From JBEKIK01 sp963845975 (GTDB taxonomy: Bacteria; Planctomycetota; Planctomycetia; Pirellulales; Thermoguttaceae): a stretch of DNA of 64,000 nucleotides. Position 1 is the first letter of the stretch; every line of letters begins with the position of its first letter. Position numbers and translations under genes: made by a program. Below are positions 8,940 to 17,073 of this stretch, piece after piece. The DNA lies in assembly GCA_963845975.1 (NCBI GenBank), contig CAWJUD010000002.1, positions 682,001-746,000 on the forward strand. The letters are read 5' to 3'. The notes beneath the pieces were generated by a model. The model was not told the DNA's origin, did not search any database, and was given only the letters and a program-made list of their open reading frames with translations.

Positions 8940-10244
8940 CTATTCCAGCGGATTCATGACTAGCCCGCTTAGCAGCTTGGGATAGAAATACGTGCTTTTG
9001 GCCGGCATCCGTTCGCCCCGCAGACTTACCTGGCGGACGTGATCGACCGTGGCCGGCATGACCAACGCGGCCAGGGGATATTCGCCGGTTTTCAGCTCAG
9101 TCACGACTTCCTCGACCAGATGCACGTAGGTCGGCTTGGGCAGATCGGCGCAGCCCAGCAGGTCGGCCACTATCAGCCGATGCAGCACTGCCACGCCCAA
9201 CTGCCGCCACTCCTCGTTATGGTCTTCTGCTACCTCGGCCATGCGGGCCTGGCCGGCGGGGGTTATTGTGGCGATAGTCCAGCGGTTGTCCTTTCGCGTG
9301 AAAAGTCCGATGGCCCCTTGATTGCCCCCGGTTTCGATCTCTTCCCAAACTTCAGGGGCGGAATCCGGCCCTTCGCCCGCCACGCGGCAGTTAAAACACT
9401 CGCCCAGTTTCGAGGCCAGTTTGCTGCTGGTCATTTCCGGCACGCCGCGGAACAGCCGGTGCGTGGGCATGACGATCAGGCCCAGATCCTCCATGGCCAC
9501 GAACATCATCAGCGTGTAATTGGCCGGATGCGTGGCCGAAAGAATCCCGCTGTCGTGCACCTGGTCGCGATATTTACAGGAAGTCTCATAGCGGTGATGG
9601 CCGTCGGCGATAAACACCGGCTTCGGCCCCATCATGGCCGTCAAGGCTGAGATAAACGAAACATCGGTCACCGGCCACAGCCGATGCACCACGCCCTGCT
9701 TATCCACGGCCTGGAGCGGCGTCTTCCCGGCCACGGCATTGTCGAGCAACATTTCGGCTTCGTTTTCAGGATCCGGATACAGGCCGAAGATGGGGCTGAG
9801 GTTCATCTTGGTTACGGCCATCAACATCAGTCGGTCGAGTTTTGGGCCGGGCATTGTCTCTTCGTGGGGAAACACCTGCCCTTCGCCGAAACGCGATACC
9901 CGCTGCCGCGCCAAAAATCCCCGCCGCGTGTAGGTCGTGCCGGCATAGCTGAAATCCTGGTAATAAACGTACACCGCCGCATCGCCCTCGGTGAACAGAA
10001 CGCCTTCGCCCAGCCATTTTTTCAAAAAACGGCCGGCCCGGGTGTAACGGTTGTTTTGCTCATCGTCGTCGCCGGGCTCGATGCGGTTGAGATCGACCTT
10101 CACAAAGTTGCAAGGATGCTTTTTATAAAGTTCATCCTGATATTCCGGACCGATGACGTCGTAGGGCGGCGATACTACGTCGCCCAGCGAGCCTACGCGA
10201 CCAAGGTTGTAACGAACTCCGCGGAATGCTTGAATTTCTGGCAT
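8940..10244 (-). CDS. DUF1015 family protein
   Basis: A 434-residue cytoplasmic protein matching DUF1015 throughout. Signatures are the N-terminal FRGVRY and SPPYDVI near 25-31, NFVKVDLNR near 46, VFPHEETMPGPKLDRL at about 124-139, and the histidine motif IADGHHRYETS at about 212-222. The start at 10244 (MPEIQAFRG) is chosen because the upstream 21 codons of the open frame (MRPKRRGKYFT...) do not belong to the family. The family's function is not established. Convergent or divergent neighbours give no operon clue; its 3' end abuts parS-like site 3. Confidence 0.93.
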   Translation of the reverse strand: MPEIQAFRGVRYNLGRVGSLGDVVSPPYDVIGPEYQDELYKKHPCNFVKVDLNRIEPGDDDEQNNRYTRAGRFLKKWLGEGVLFTEGDAAVYVYYQDFSYAGTTYTRRGFLARQRVSRFGEGQVFPHEETMPGPKLDRLMLMAVTKMNLSPIFGLYPDPENEAEMLLDNAVAGKTPLQAVDKQGVVHRLWPVTDVSFISALTAMMGPKPVFIADGHHRYETSCKYRDQVHDSGILSATHPANYTLMMFVAMEDLGLIVMPTHRLFRGVPEMTSSKLASKLGECFNCRVAGEGPDSAPEVWEEIETGGNQGAIGLFTRKDNRWTIATITPAGQARMAEVAEDHNEEWRQLGVAVLHRLIVADLLGCADLPKPTYVHLVEEVVTELKTGEYPLAALVMPATVDHVRQVSLRGERMPAKSTYFYPKLLSGLVMNPLE

Positions 10245-10336
10245 GGTAGCAATGATAGCAAATAGGTGAAAAAAAGTAAAATATTTACCGCGGCGCTTGG
10301 GCCGCACGATTCTTCTTCAAATCACTGGATTATGTT

Positions 10337-10397
10337 GGGACGGGAGTTGCACTCCAGTCCCGTCGATCAAATCTGGGCGGCAATACACCTGCCGCCC
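10337..10397. repeat. Two hairpins in the DUF1015/HAD spacer
   Basis: GGGACGGGAGT..ACTCCAGTCCC (10337-10361) and GGGCGGC (10375-10381) / GCCGCCC (10391-10397) with the loop AATACACCT. The second loop shares AATACAC with the AATA-loop palindrome family. Three ACAATTCAT motifs follow at about 10407-10465. Confidence 0.6.
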
Positions 10398-10464
10398 CGA
10401 CTTTGACAATTCATCTTCTGCGGCCCAACTGTCGCCCCAACTCTTACAATTCATGTCATACAAT

Positions 10465-11148
10465 TCATCCTCTTCCACCCCGGTCGATCAGTTCGCCCAG
10501 CACACCGGGTGAAATTTCGGACAATGAGTCCGCCACCAGGTCGGCCGCGGCAAGTTCTTCCCGGGTCCGACCGGTGCTGACCAGTCCGACGGCTGCCATT
10601 CCGGCGGCGTGGGCTGCCGCTATGCCCGGCCGGGCGTCTTCGATTACAACGCACCGCGACGGCGGAACTCCCAATCGCCCGGCGGCGAGCAGAAAAACCT
10701 GCGGATCCGGCTTGCCGCGGGTTACATCCATTCCAGTGATTATTGCACTGAATAAGTCGCCTTTGCCAAGCCGAGCCAGGATCAATTCTACGTTTTCCGG
10801 CGGCCCTGACGAGCCCAGGGCCAGTCTCCAATGGGCATAATATAGATCGGTGAGCAATTTGTGGACGCCCGGCATGGCGGGAAAATCTTTGCCGATGATT
10901 TCCCTGAAGGCCGCCTCTTTTTCGGCATCCAGGGCGGCAATCTGAGCGTCATTGTACCGGCCTTGACCCCAAAAATGGGTGATGATCTCGCGGCTCGTCA
11001 GGCCAAAGGTAGGGGCAAATTCCGCTTCCGTAAAGCTCAGCCCCGCTCGCTTGGCCATCATGAGCCAACTTTGAAAATGCGCATGATATGTATCAACCAG
11101 CACCCCGTCCATATCGAAGATCGCCGCATAGATGTGTGGCATGGGCAT
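10465..11148 (-). CDS. HAD-superfamily hydrolase (beta-phosphoglucomutase-like)
   Basis: A 227-residue HAD subfamily IA protein. Motif I FDMDGVLVDT (residues 10-19) gives the nucleophile Asp and the acid/base Asp. Motif II is LGSSG near 113, motif III includes K near GKPDPQVFL at about 145, and motif IV is VIEDARPGI at about 165. The cap domain between residues 20 and 90 is of the small alpha-helical type. The GKPDP and EDARPG patterns are typical of beta-phosphoglucomutases and sugar-phosphate phosphatases; the exact substrate cannot be told. It is in the same orientation as the DUF1015 gene, separated by 220 bp of hairpin-rich DNA. Confidence 0.9.
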   Translation of the reverse strand: MPMPHIYAAIFDMDGVLVDTYHAHFQSWLMMAKRAGLSFTEAEFAPTFGLTSREIITHFWGQGRYNDAQIAALDAEKEAAFREIIGKDFPAMPGVHKLLTDLYYAHWRLALGSSGPPENVELILARLGKGDLFSAIITGMDVTRGKPDPQVFLLAAGRLGVPPSRCVVIEDARPGIAAAHAAGMAAVGLVSTGRTREELAAADLVADSLSEISPGVLGELIDRGGRG

Positions 11149-11525
11149 TGTCGATATTCAAGGCCGGGATTCTTAGAATTTCTAGTTTCTGTCGCAGAAA
11201 ATACCATTAGCTGTAGGGTGCGTGCTTTCCCGCACGCGATAGCTAGGAATATCAGTAAAACCGGACCGAATGTCAAGCACTGCTTAGAAGTTGTAAAAAA
11301 CGCATCAGGCACTTCATAATGCCTTTTTTCCTAAACATTTGAACAAACTCGCCTCGATGCCGGTCTCTCGTATTCATCCTCTTAGCGGATCAATTGAGCG
11401 GATTCTGCCGATCGTATCAGGAATAAAGTTCTACACTCTATCGTCAGATTGTTCATAAATTGCTATTTATCCCCTTGGGTATATGCTTGAATATGGGACC
11501 AACTAACCAGAAAACAGGTGGGGCT
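11149..11525. other. Intergenic region between the HAD gene and the Flp pilin gene
   Basis: 377 bp. It contains a small hairpin GTGCGTGCTTTCCCGCACGC near 11219-11238 and an AT-rich stretch before the pilin gene that presumably holds its promoter. No supported gene. Confidence 0.5.
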
Positions 11526-11720
11526 ATGAAATCGTTGCTTCAAAAAACCGCGCGATTCCTGAATACCGCGGACGGTCCCACGGCCGTGGAGTATGGGGTG
11601 ATTTTAGCATTGATCTTCCTGGTTTGCATTTCCGCCGTCGTAATGCTCGGCCAGTCGACAAAAACCAGTTTTAAACACTCCAGCGATCAAATTCAATCAT
11701 CCTTCAGCCAGGGCAAATAG
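11526..11720 (+). CDS. Flp/Fap type IVb pilin
   Basis: A 64-residue pilin subunit. The prepilin segment MKSLLQKTARFLNTADGPTAVEY ends in the Flp motif G-x-x-x-x-E-Y, and the following hydrophobic stretch GVILALIFLVCISAVVML is the pilin stalk helix. Prepilin peptidase should cut after the Gly of DGPTAVEY. A GGTGGGG ribosome site precedes the ATG at 11526; the frame extends upstream but without signal. Flp pilins form tight-adherence pili. No other tad assembly genes adjoin it, although a TadG-like vWA protein is present at 21347-23524. Confidence 0.93.
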   Translation: MKSLLQKTARFLNTADGPTAVEYGVILALIFLVCISAVVMLGQSTKTSFKHSSDQIQSSFSQGK

Positions 11721-11872
11721 CGGACAAACTGCTTCTTATTTACCCCCTTTCTTTTCTTCTCCTATTACGATATCCTCGTGGGAATTGCGGTCAGTATTCA
11801 TGCACTCAAATGAAAACTTCTATCTCGCCCGCCGTAAATAAGCAACGGGCAAAGTGGAAAATCGTCTTTCTG

Positions 11873-11900
11873 GCCCCGGGTGTATTCACCCGCGGCTTAA
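11873..11900 (-). repeat. AATA-loop palindrome, reverse orientation, in the proB leader
   Basis: On the minus strand this reads TTAAGCCGCGGGTGAATACA followed by CCCGGGG, the same unit as at 3295 and 7553. It lies 13 bp upstream of the proB start, so it forms a GC-rich hairpin in the 5' untranslated region. A related weak hairpin (GCCCG..CGGGC) lies at 11827-11850. Confidence 0.7.
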
Positions 11901-11912
11901 TATGAAAAAATC

Positions 11913-13073
11913 ATGCCCGATCTTATTCGCCAGGAAATCGCCGCTACCTCCTCAACGATAGTGGTCAAAGTGGGCACCCGAGTATTGACCCGGGCCGATG
12001 GTCAACTCGACCAACAGCGAATCGACAGCCTGGCCGAACAGATTCACCAGGTGATGGACACCGGCCGCAAAGTAGTGCTGGTAAGCTCCGGTGCCGTGGG
12101 GGCTGGCATGGGCCGGCTGGGTCTGAAAACCCGTCCATCCGATCTGGCCCGTCTCCAGGCGGTGGCCGCCGTGGGTCAAAGCGTGCTTATCGAATCCTAT
12201 GAACGGGCGCTTTTAAGGCATGGCCGACATGCCGCCCAAATCCTCCTTACCGCCGAAGATATGGAGAATCGCATCCGCTACCTCAACGCCCGCAATACCT
12301 TGGTCTCGCTCCTCGAACTCGGTGCTGTTCCCATTATCAACGAAAACGATACGGTGGCCGTCGAGGAGTTGCAAACCACCTTCGGCGATAACGATCGACT
12401 AGCGGCAATGATCACCAACCTTATCCTTGCCCCGCTATTGGTCTTGCTCTCAGACGTAGAAGGACTTTACGACGGCGATCCCAAGTCTCCCGGCAGTAAA
12501 GTGATTCCGATAGTTGATCGCTTGGACGACTCGATTTTCAACTTGGTGCGAGATAAATTAGGAGAAATAAGCAAAGGAGGCATGGCAAGTAAGCTGGAAG
12601 CCGCACGATTGGCCACAACCGGCGGCGAGAATGTGATTATTGCTTATGGCCGTTCCCCTGACGTCCTCCCCCGCATCCTGGCCGGGGAAAGTGTGGGCAC
12701 TTTGTTCCTGGCCCAGGGCCAGACTGTGGCTGCCCGAAAACGCTGGATCGGGCTGACCGTTAAGCCTCGCGGCCGGTTATTACTCGATGCCGGCGCACGC
12801 GAGGCCATCGAAAAACGCGGCAAAAGCCTGTTGGCCATCGGCGTGATCGACCTGGAAGGCGATTTCATCAAAGGAGACGTCGTGGCCCTGAAAGACCCAA
12901 ATGACCGCGAATTCGCCCGGGGATTAACCAATTACAGCGCCGAGGAAATCCTCCGCATCAAGGGGTTAAAAACCGATCAAATTGCCCAAGTTCTCGGTCA
13001 TCGCCCCTATGATGAAATAATCCATCGGGATAATATGGTGGTAACAAGCGGAAGGATGAAGGATAAAGGATGA
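11913..13073 (+). CDS. proB: Glutamate 5-kinase ProB with PUA domain
   Basis: A 386-residue cytoplasmic enzyme that phosphorylates L-glutamate with ATP in the first step of proline synthesis. The amino-acid kinase domain (about 10-265) shows VVKVGTRVLT, LVSSGAVGAGM near 58, IINENDTVAVEEL near 147, FGDNDRLAAMI, LLSDVEGLYDGDP near 190 and the GGMASKLEAA loop near 228. A PUA domain occupies about 285-370. The last residues (TSGRMKDKG) are encoded inside a 15-bp inverted repeat, so the family C-terminus has been extended by the palindrome. proA is not adjacent. The hairpin at 11873-11900 lies in the leader. Confidence 0.96.
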   Translation: MPDLIRQEIAATSSTIVVKVGTRVLTRADGQLDQQRIDSLAEQIHQVMDTGRKVVLVSSGAVGAGMGRLGLKTRPSDLARLQAVAAVGQSVLIESYERALLRHGRHAAQILLTAEDMENRIRYLNARNTLVSLLELGAVPIINENDTVAVEELQTTFGDNDRLAAMITNLILAPLLVLLSDVEGLYDGDPKSPGSKVIPIVDRLDDSIFNLVRDKLGEISKGGMASKLEAARLATTGGENVIIAYGRSPDVLPRILAGESVGTLFLAQGQTVAARKRWIGLTVKPRGRLLLDAGAREAIEKRGKSLLAIGVIDLEGDFIKGDVVALKDPNDREFARGLTNYSAEEILRIKGLKTDQIAQVLGHRPYDEIIHRDNMVVTSGRMKDKG

Positions 13074-13105
13074 AGTTACTCCCTCTTCCCTCATCCTTCC
13101 GCTTG
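13045..13105. repeat. 15-bp perfect inverted repeat across the proB 3' end
   Basis: CAAGCGGAAGGATGA (13045-13059) and TCATCCTTCCGCTTG (13091-13105) are perfect complements around a 31-bp loop that contains the proB stop. No T-run follows. The right arm runs into the -35 element of the lexA promoter. Confidence 0.85.
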
Positions 13106-13132
13106 ACTCTATACGCCTGTATATTGTACAAT
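13103..13132 (+). promoter_or_regulatory. Candidate lexA promoter with overlapping operator
   Basis: TTGACT (13103-13108), an 18-nt spacer and TACAAT (13127-13132) resemble a sigma-70 promoter. The 10-bp palindrome ATTGTACAAT (13123-13132) covers the -10 box and could be the LexA operator, giving autorepression. This is inference from position; the LexA box of this lineage is not known to me. Confidence 0.45.
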
Positions 13133-13184
13133 TATTCACAGGTAGCCGCTAATACTGATTCAAACCTTTATAATTGGGGAAAAT

Positions 13185-13790
13185 ATGGACGTATTTGAAA
13201 GTTTAACCGAACGCCAACAAGCCGTTTACGAATTCATTCGCGATAAAATCCGTAACCGAGGATACGGTCCCACCGTCCGTGAAATTGGCTTGGAGTTCGA
13301 TATCAATTCACCCAACGGCGTGGTATGCCACCTCAAGGCATTGGAAAAAAAGGGGGCCATCAAACGCGAGCAAAACCTATCCCGGGCCATCCAATTGGCG
13401 GCCGAGCCCATCCAGGAGCGCGGTTTGCCCTTGGCCGGGCAGATTGCCGCCGGAGTTCTCCACGAGGCCGTGGAACAATCGGAACGGGTCGATTTCGACG
13501 AGATGTTCGATCCCAAGAATAAAAATCTCTTCGTCCTCCAAGTCCGGGGCGACTCCATGATCGAGGATCAAATCTCCGACGGCGATTACGTGGTGATCCA
13601 AAAACAACGCACTGCCCGCAAAGGCCAGATCGTGGTGGCCATGACCGATGAAGGCGAAGCCACGCTGAAACGCTGGTTTCCCGAAAAAAACCGCATCCGC
13701 CTGGAACCCGCCAACTCCTCGATGAAGCCCATCTACGTCAAAAACGCCAAAGTCCTCGGCGCAGTAGTCGGCGTTGTGCGCAAAGTGTGA
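13185..13790 (+). CDS. lexA: SOS repressor LexA
   Basis: A 201-residue transcriptional repressor and self-cleaving protease. The N-terminal winged-helix domain (1-68) contains LTERQQAVYEFI and GPTVREIGLEF, the usual recognition-helix region. The cleavage site is A89-G90 in AAGVLHEA. The C-terminal S24 domain holds the nucleophile S124 in RGDSMIEDQI and the general base K162 in EATLKRWF. All elements for RecA-stimulated autocleavage are present. It is monocistronic, 111 bp after proB, with a promoter-operator candidate at 13103-13132. Other SOS genes are not in the window. Confidence 0.97.
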   Translation: MDVFESLTERQQAVYEFIRDKIRNRGYGPTVREIGLEFDINSPNGVVCHLKALEKKGAIKREQNLSRAIQLAAEPIQERGLPLAGQIAAGVLHEAVEQSERVDFDEMFDPKNKNLFVLQVRGDSMIEDQISDGDYVVIQKQRTARKGQIVVAMTDEGEATLKRWFPEKNRIRLEPANSSMKPIYVKNAKVLGAVVGVVRKV

Positions 13791-13878
13791 TAGATTGGCT
13801 ATAGCGTAATATTGTCAAGCAACAGGCTTAGAATCGCCTGGAAATTTTAAATAATACAAACATCATTCGGAACAATTT

Positions 13879-14328
13879 ATGAAACCACGGATATATATTG
13901 ACACTTCCGTGATTGGCGGTTGTCTAGATGATGAATTTAGTGCCGATAGTAATCGCTTAATTGAGATGGCAAATAACAGAGAAATCATTTTACTTATTTC
14001 AGATTTGTTAACACGAGAATTGGATGACGGCCCATCGCAAGTCCGTTCTATTTTACAAGGTGTTTTGTCAACATCAATCGAAAGAATTTTTTTGTCCTCG
14101 GAATCAGACGCCATTTATAAGGCATATATTAACGCTGGAATATTGGGAGTCCGACACGCAAATGATGCTCGACACGTTGCATTGGCTACGGTGGCAAAAG
14201 CAGATCTGATTTTAAGCTGGAATTTCAAGCATATTGTTCACTTGGACAAAATCCGTATGTTTAATTCAGTTAACTTACGCGAAGGATATCACCAAATCGA
14301 AATCCGCTCACCTCATGAGTATGTGTAA
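13879..14328 (+). CDS. PIN-domain protein, probable toxin of a toxin-antitoxin pair
   Basis: A 149-residue PIN nuclease. It begins MKPRIYIDTSVIGG, placing the first metal-binding Asp at residue 8. An acidic residue in LLTRELDDGP near 46-48, the NDARHVALATVAKADLILSWNFKHIV segment near 95-120 and the final NLREGYHQIEIRSPHEY are typical of a PIN subgroup that reads IDTSVIGGC at the start. The gene ends TAA directly next to the ATG of a 71-residue partner at 14329. The toxin-first order differs from classical vapBC. The RNA-cleaving role is inferred from the family. Confidence 0.88.
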   Translation: MKPRIYIDTSVIGGCLDDEFSADSNRLIEMANNREIILLISDLLTRELDDGPSQVRSILQGVLSTSIERIFLSSESDAIYKAYINAGILGVRHANDARHVALATVAKADLILSWNFKHIVHLDKIRMFNSVNLREGYHQIEIRSPHEYV

Positions 14329-14544
14329 ATGAAAACCGCAAAGAAATTTGATTGCCTGCAGATGAAAGAAGAACTCCAAGCCAAAGTCCAAAAGAAATGG
14401 GAAGGGCTTTCGGATGAAGAAATTCTCCATGAAGTCCGCGATTATCTAAATTCATCTAAAAGTGACTTGGCCTACTGGTGGCGGTCAATTCCTTATGAAC
14501 AAGCTGCAATATCTCAAGGATCGGATGCGACTAAATCAATATAA
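14329..14544 (+). CDS. Putative antitoxin partner of the PIN protein (71 aa)
   Basis: A 71-residue charged, mainly helical protein that starts at the base following the PIN gene's stop codon, so the pair is translationally coupled. It begins MKTAKKFDCLQMKEELQAKV and is rich in Lys, Glu and Asp, with a tryptophan-containing C-terminal region (LAYWWRSIPYEQAA). From memory, a short protein beginning with a similar FDCxxMK stretch commonly follows PIN proteins of the type encoded just upstream. Neutralising antitoxin is the likely role. No DNA-binding motif is evident. No other family recognised. Confidence 0.7.
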   Translation: MKTAKKFDCLQMKEELQAKVQKKWEGLSDEEILHEVRDYLNSSKSDLAYWWRSIPYEQAAISQGSDATKSI

Positions 14545-14653
14545 ATTTGCCCAATAAAAAGGCATTTTTGCTTGATAAGACCAATCTGTCCTCATCATGA
14601 ACTTTCTCCGACCCCTGCTCGATACCCCATAAGGACTCTCTTGGAATTATCAA

Positions 14654-15970
14654 TCAATACCGGTAATATTCCGGCTTGAACGGCCCGCTCGCGGATATGC
14701 CCAAATACTCGGCTTGCTGGGGCGTTAGTTTGCTAAGCTTCACGCCAAGTTGTTCCAAATGCAGCCGAGCGACTTCTTCATCCAGCTTTTTAGGCAGCAC
14801 GTGCACGCCCAGGGGATATTTTTCCGGCTCGGTCCACAAGGCGATTTGGGCTAATACCTGGTTGGTAAAGGAATTCGACATCACAAACGATGGATGGCCC
14901 GTGGCGCAACCCAAATTCACCAGCCGGCCCTCTGCCAATAGAATGATCGAGTGCCCGTCCGGGAAAGTGTACTTATCGACCAGGGGCTTGATGTTCGTTT
15001 TTTTCACGTCTTTCCGGCCGTTGAGCCAGGCCACGTCGATCTCCAAGTCGAAATGCCCGATGTTGCAGACAATGGCGTCGTTGGGCATGCGTTCCATGTG
15101 CTTGCCCAGGATCACGTCGCGACACCCGGTGGCAGTTATGAAAATGTTGCCCCGCGAGGCCGCGTCTTCCATGGTCGTGACTTCATAACCTTCCATGGCC
15201 GCCTGAAGTGCGCAGATCGGATCGATTTCAGTCACAAGCACCCGTGCCCCATAGGCCCGCATCGAATGTACGCAGCCCTTGCCCACGTCGCCGTAACCGC
15301 AAACCACCACTACTTTTCCGGCCACCATGATGTCGGTGGCCCGCTTGATCCCGTCGGCCAGCGACTCGCGGCAACCGTAAAGATTGTCGAATTTGCTCTT
15401 AGTGACCGAATCGTTCACATTGATGGCCGGGACGGCCAACTCCCCGCGCTCGTGCATCTGATACAGCCGGTGCACGCCGGTGGTGGTCTCCTCCGATAGT
15501 CCTCGGATGCCGGGCAATAGGTGCCGGTACTTTTCGCCGTGGACCATTGCCGTCAGGTCGCCGCCGTCGTCGATGATCAAACTCAACTGGTTCCCATCGG
15601 GAAAATACAGTGTTTGCTCTATGCACCAGTCGTATTCCTTATCGGTTTCGCCCTTCCAGGCATAGACGGGAACTCCTGTTTTAGCGATGGCCGCGGCGGC
15701 ATGATCCTGGGTGGAAAACTTGTTGCAACTGCTCCATGTGACTTCTGCGCCAAGTTTCAACAAGGTCTCGATCAGCACGGCGGTTTGGATGGTCATGTGC
15801 AGACAACCGGCGATGCGTGCCCCGGTAAGCGGCTTGCTGGCCCCGTATTTTTTCCTTAACGCCATCAGGCCGGGCATTTCGTTTTCGGCCAGAATTATTT
15901 CCTTGCGCCCCCAGTCGGCCAGTGATATATCGGCAACTTTATAAGGTATTTTCGCGGCGACCTGTGTCAT
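14654..15970 (-). CDS. ahcY: Adenosylhomocysteinase
   Basis: A 438-residue cytoplasmic, NAD-dependent enzyme that hydrolyses S-adenosylhomocysteine to adenosine and homocysteine in the methyl cycle. The catalytic residues are in place: H58 in CLHMT, D134/D135 in IIDDGGD, E160/E161 in LSEETTTG and K191 in VTKSKFDN. The NAD-binding loop GYGDVGKG is at 225-232. The C-terminus ends in the family hallmark FKPEYYRY, whose Lys/Tyr reach into the partner subunit. The length suits the bacterial short form. GAGGAA lies before the ATG at 15970 and a good sigma-70 promoter sits upstream. No SAH riboswitch pattern is visible in the leader. Confidence 0.97.
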   Translation of the reverse strand: MTQVAAKIPYKVADISLADWGRKEIILAENEMPGLMALRKKYGASKPLTGARIAGCLHMTIQTAVLIETLLKLGAEVTWSSCNKFSTQDHAAAAIAKTGVPVYAWKGETDKEYDWCIEQTLYFPDGNQLSLIIDDGGDLTAMVHGEKYRHLLPGIRGLSEETTTGVHRLYQMHERGELAVPAINVNDSVTKSKFDNLYGCRESLADGIKRATDIMVAGKVVVVCGYGDVGKGCVHSMRAYGARVLVTEIDPICALQAAMEGYEVTTMEDAASRGNIFITATGCRDVILGKHMERMPNDAIVCNIGHFDLEIDVAWLNGRKDVKKTNIKPLVDKYTFPDGHSIILLAEGRLVNLGCATGHPSFVMSNSFTNQVLAQIALWTEPEKYPLGVHVLPKKLDEEVARLHLEQLGVKLSKLTPQQAEYLGISASGPFKPEYYRY

Positions 15971-16011
15971 GGCTATTCCTCATGTTTTCGGACTCGAATT
16001 ATAATAAGCTT

Positions 16012-16040
16012 ATGATAAACACTAACTCATTACTTGACAA
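16012..16040 (-). promoter_or_regulatory. Sigma-70 promoter of ahcY
   Basis: On the minus strand TTGTCA (16040-16035) and TATCAT (16017-16012) are separated by exactly 17 nt. Each hexamer matches consensus at five of six positions. Transcription should start near 16005, about 35 nt ahead of the ahcY ATG. Confidence 0.7.
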
Positions 16041-16083
16041 GAGGATGAGTTAATTCGTCGATCAGATGATTGGAAAGAATCTT

Positions 16084-16162
16084 AGCGGCTGTCCAAGGAT
16101 TACTCCCCGGGGGTGAGGGCGGATTGCATGCCAAACTCCAAAGTAATCCTTGGACAGCCGCT
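16084..16162. repeat. 21-bp perfect inverted repeat between trpF and ahcY
   Basis: The left arm 16084-16104 (AGCGGCTGTCC...) and the right arm 16142-16162 (...GGACAGCCGCT) are perfectly complementary around a 37-nt GC-rich loop. It could terminate transcripts or be a small foldback element. No T-run follows on either strand. It separates trpF from the ahcY promoter. Confidence 0.85.
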
Positions 16163-16199
16163 TAAGTGTAAAGCCGCGATCAGTGATTGCGCTTATAGG

Positions 16200-16856
16200 T
16201 TATTGTTTGCAAAGGCCTTGCGCGGCTTGGACAAAAGCGATCACTGCCGCGGGATCTTTTCGGCCCGGACTGGATTCCACCCCGCTGGCCGTATCAACAG
16301 CGGCAGGCCGGACCCGATCTATGGCCTGGGCCACATTCGACTGTGTAAGGCCGCCGGCCAATACCAGCGGCGGAAAACCTTCATGGCTTAGATATTGCCG
16401 ACAAACAGACCAGTCGGCGGTCTCGCCCGTCCCGCCGTATGCCTCCTTGGAAATTGCATCGAAGAGAACTAGTTTTGGCACGCATCCGAGTTGCTTACAG
16501 TCTTCCAAATAAGCGAATATCGGCCGCAAGCCTTTCGGACCTAAACGGAACGCCCGCATTACCGGCCTGTTGCCCAATTGGGCTATAAATTCCGCAGTCT
16601 CATCTCCGTGTAGTTGTATTAAATCCAAGTGAAGTTCCTCAAAGGTCTGACAAACTTCTTTCGCTTCCGCATTGACAAATACCCCGACTTTCACGATTTC
16701 CGTTGGTAAAACACGGCAAATATGCCGGGCCGTGGAGCGGATAATGAAACGCGGGCTGGCGGGGTAAAAATTCAATCCTACCGCATCCGCGCCGGCTTGG
16801 ACCACGATCTGTGCGTCGCTAGCGTTTGTTATGCCGCAAATCTTAATCCGGAACAT
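16200..16856 (-). CDS. trpF: Phosphoribosylanthranilate isomerase
   Basis: A 218-residue (beta/alpha)8 enzyme of tryptophan synthesis that converts phosphoribosylanthranilate to CdRP. The general base C7 lies in IKICGIT and the general acid D133 in LVLFDAIS. Phosphate-binding segments LAGGLTQSNV near 172 and VDTASGVESSPGRKDP near 191 are intact. LIQLHGDE near 80 is also a family marker. No other trp genes adjoin, so trpF is dispersed. Its upstream neighbour on the other strand is the wzz-like gene. Its start at 16856 has a poor ribosome site, but the N-terminal MFRIKICG fits the family. Confidence 0.96.
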   Translation of the reverse strand: MFRIKICGITNASDAQIVVQAGADAVGLNFYPASPRFIIRSTARHICRVLPTEIVKVGVFVNAEAKEVCQTFEELHLDLIQLHGDETAEFIAQLGNRPVMRAFRLGPKGLRPIFAYLEDCKQLGCVPKLVLFDAISKEAYGGTGETADWSVCRQYLSHEGFPPLVLAGGLTQSNVAQAIDRVRPAAVDTASGVESSPGRKDPAAVIAFVQAAQGLCKQ

Positions 16857-17073
16857 AAAAACAACAATCCGGTTTGTGTTTTTCTATACAGGTTGATAAC
16901 CGCGAAAACAATCGCCACTGATAGAATATGCTAGTCTTATCGATTTTGCCAGAGATCTTCATGGCAGTGAAGCTATGCCATATAGTCGGACGATGTCGGT
17001 TATAAGAGATATTGCGCACGCAACTGTATCAATCCAACGTTAAAACGGCAATCTTTCATGCGAAAGGGTGCCC

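Noticed and set aside
15971..16080. SAH riboswitch in the ahcY leader
   Set aside because: The conserved SAH aptamer blocks are absent; the leader is only about 35 nt after the predicted start of transcription.
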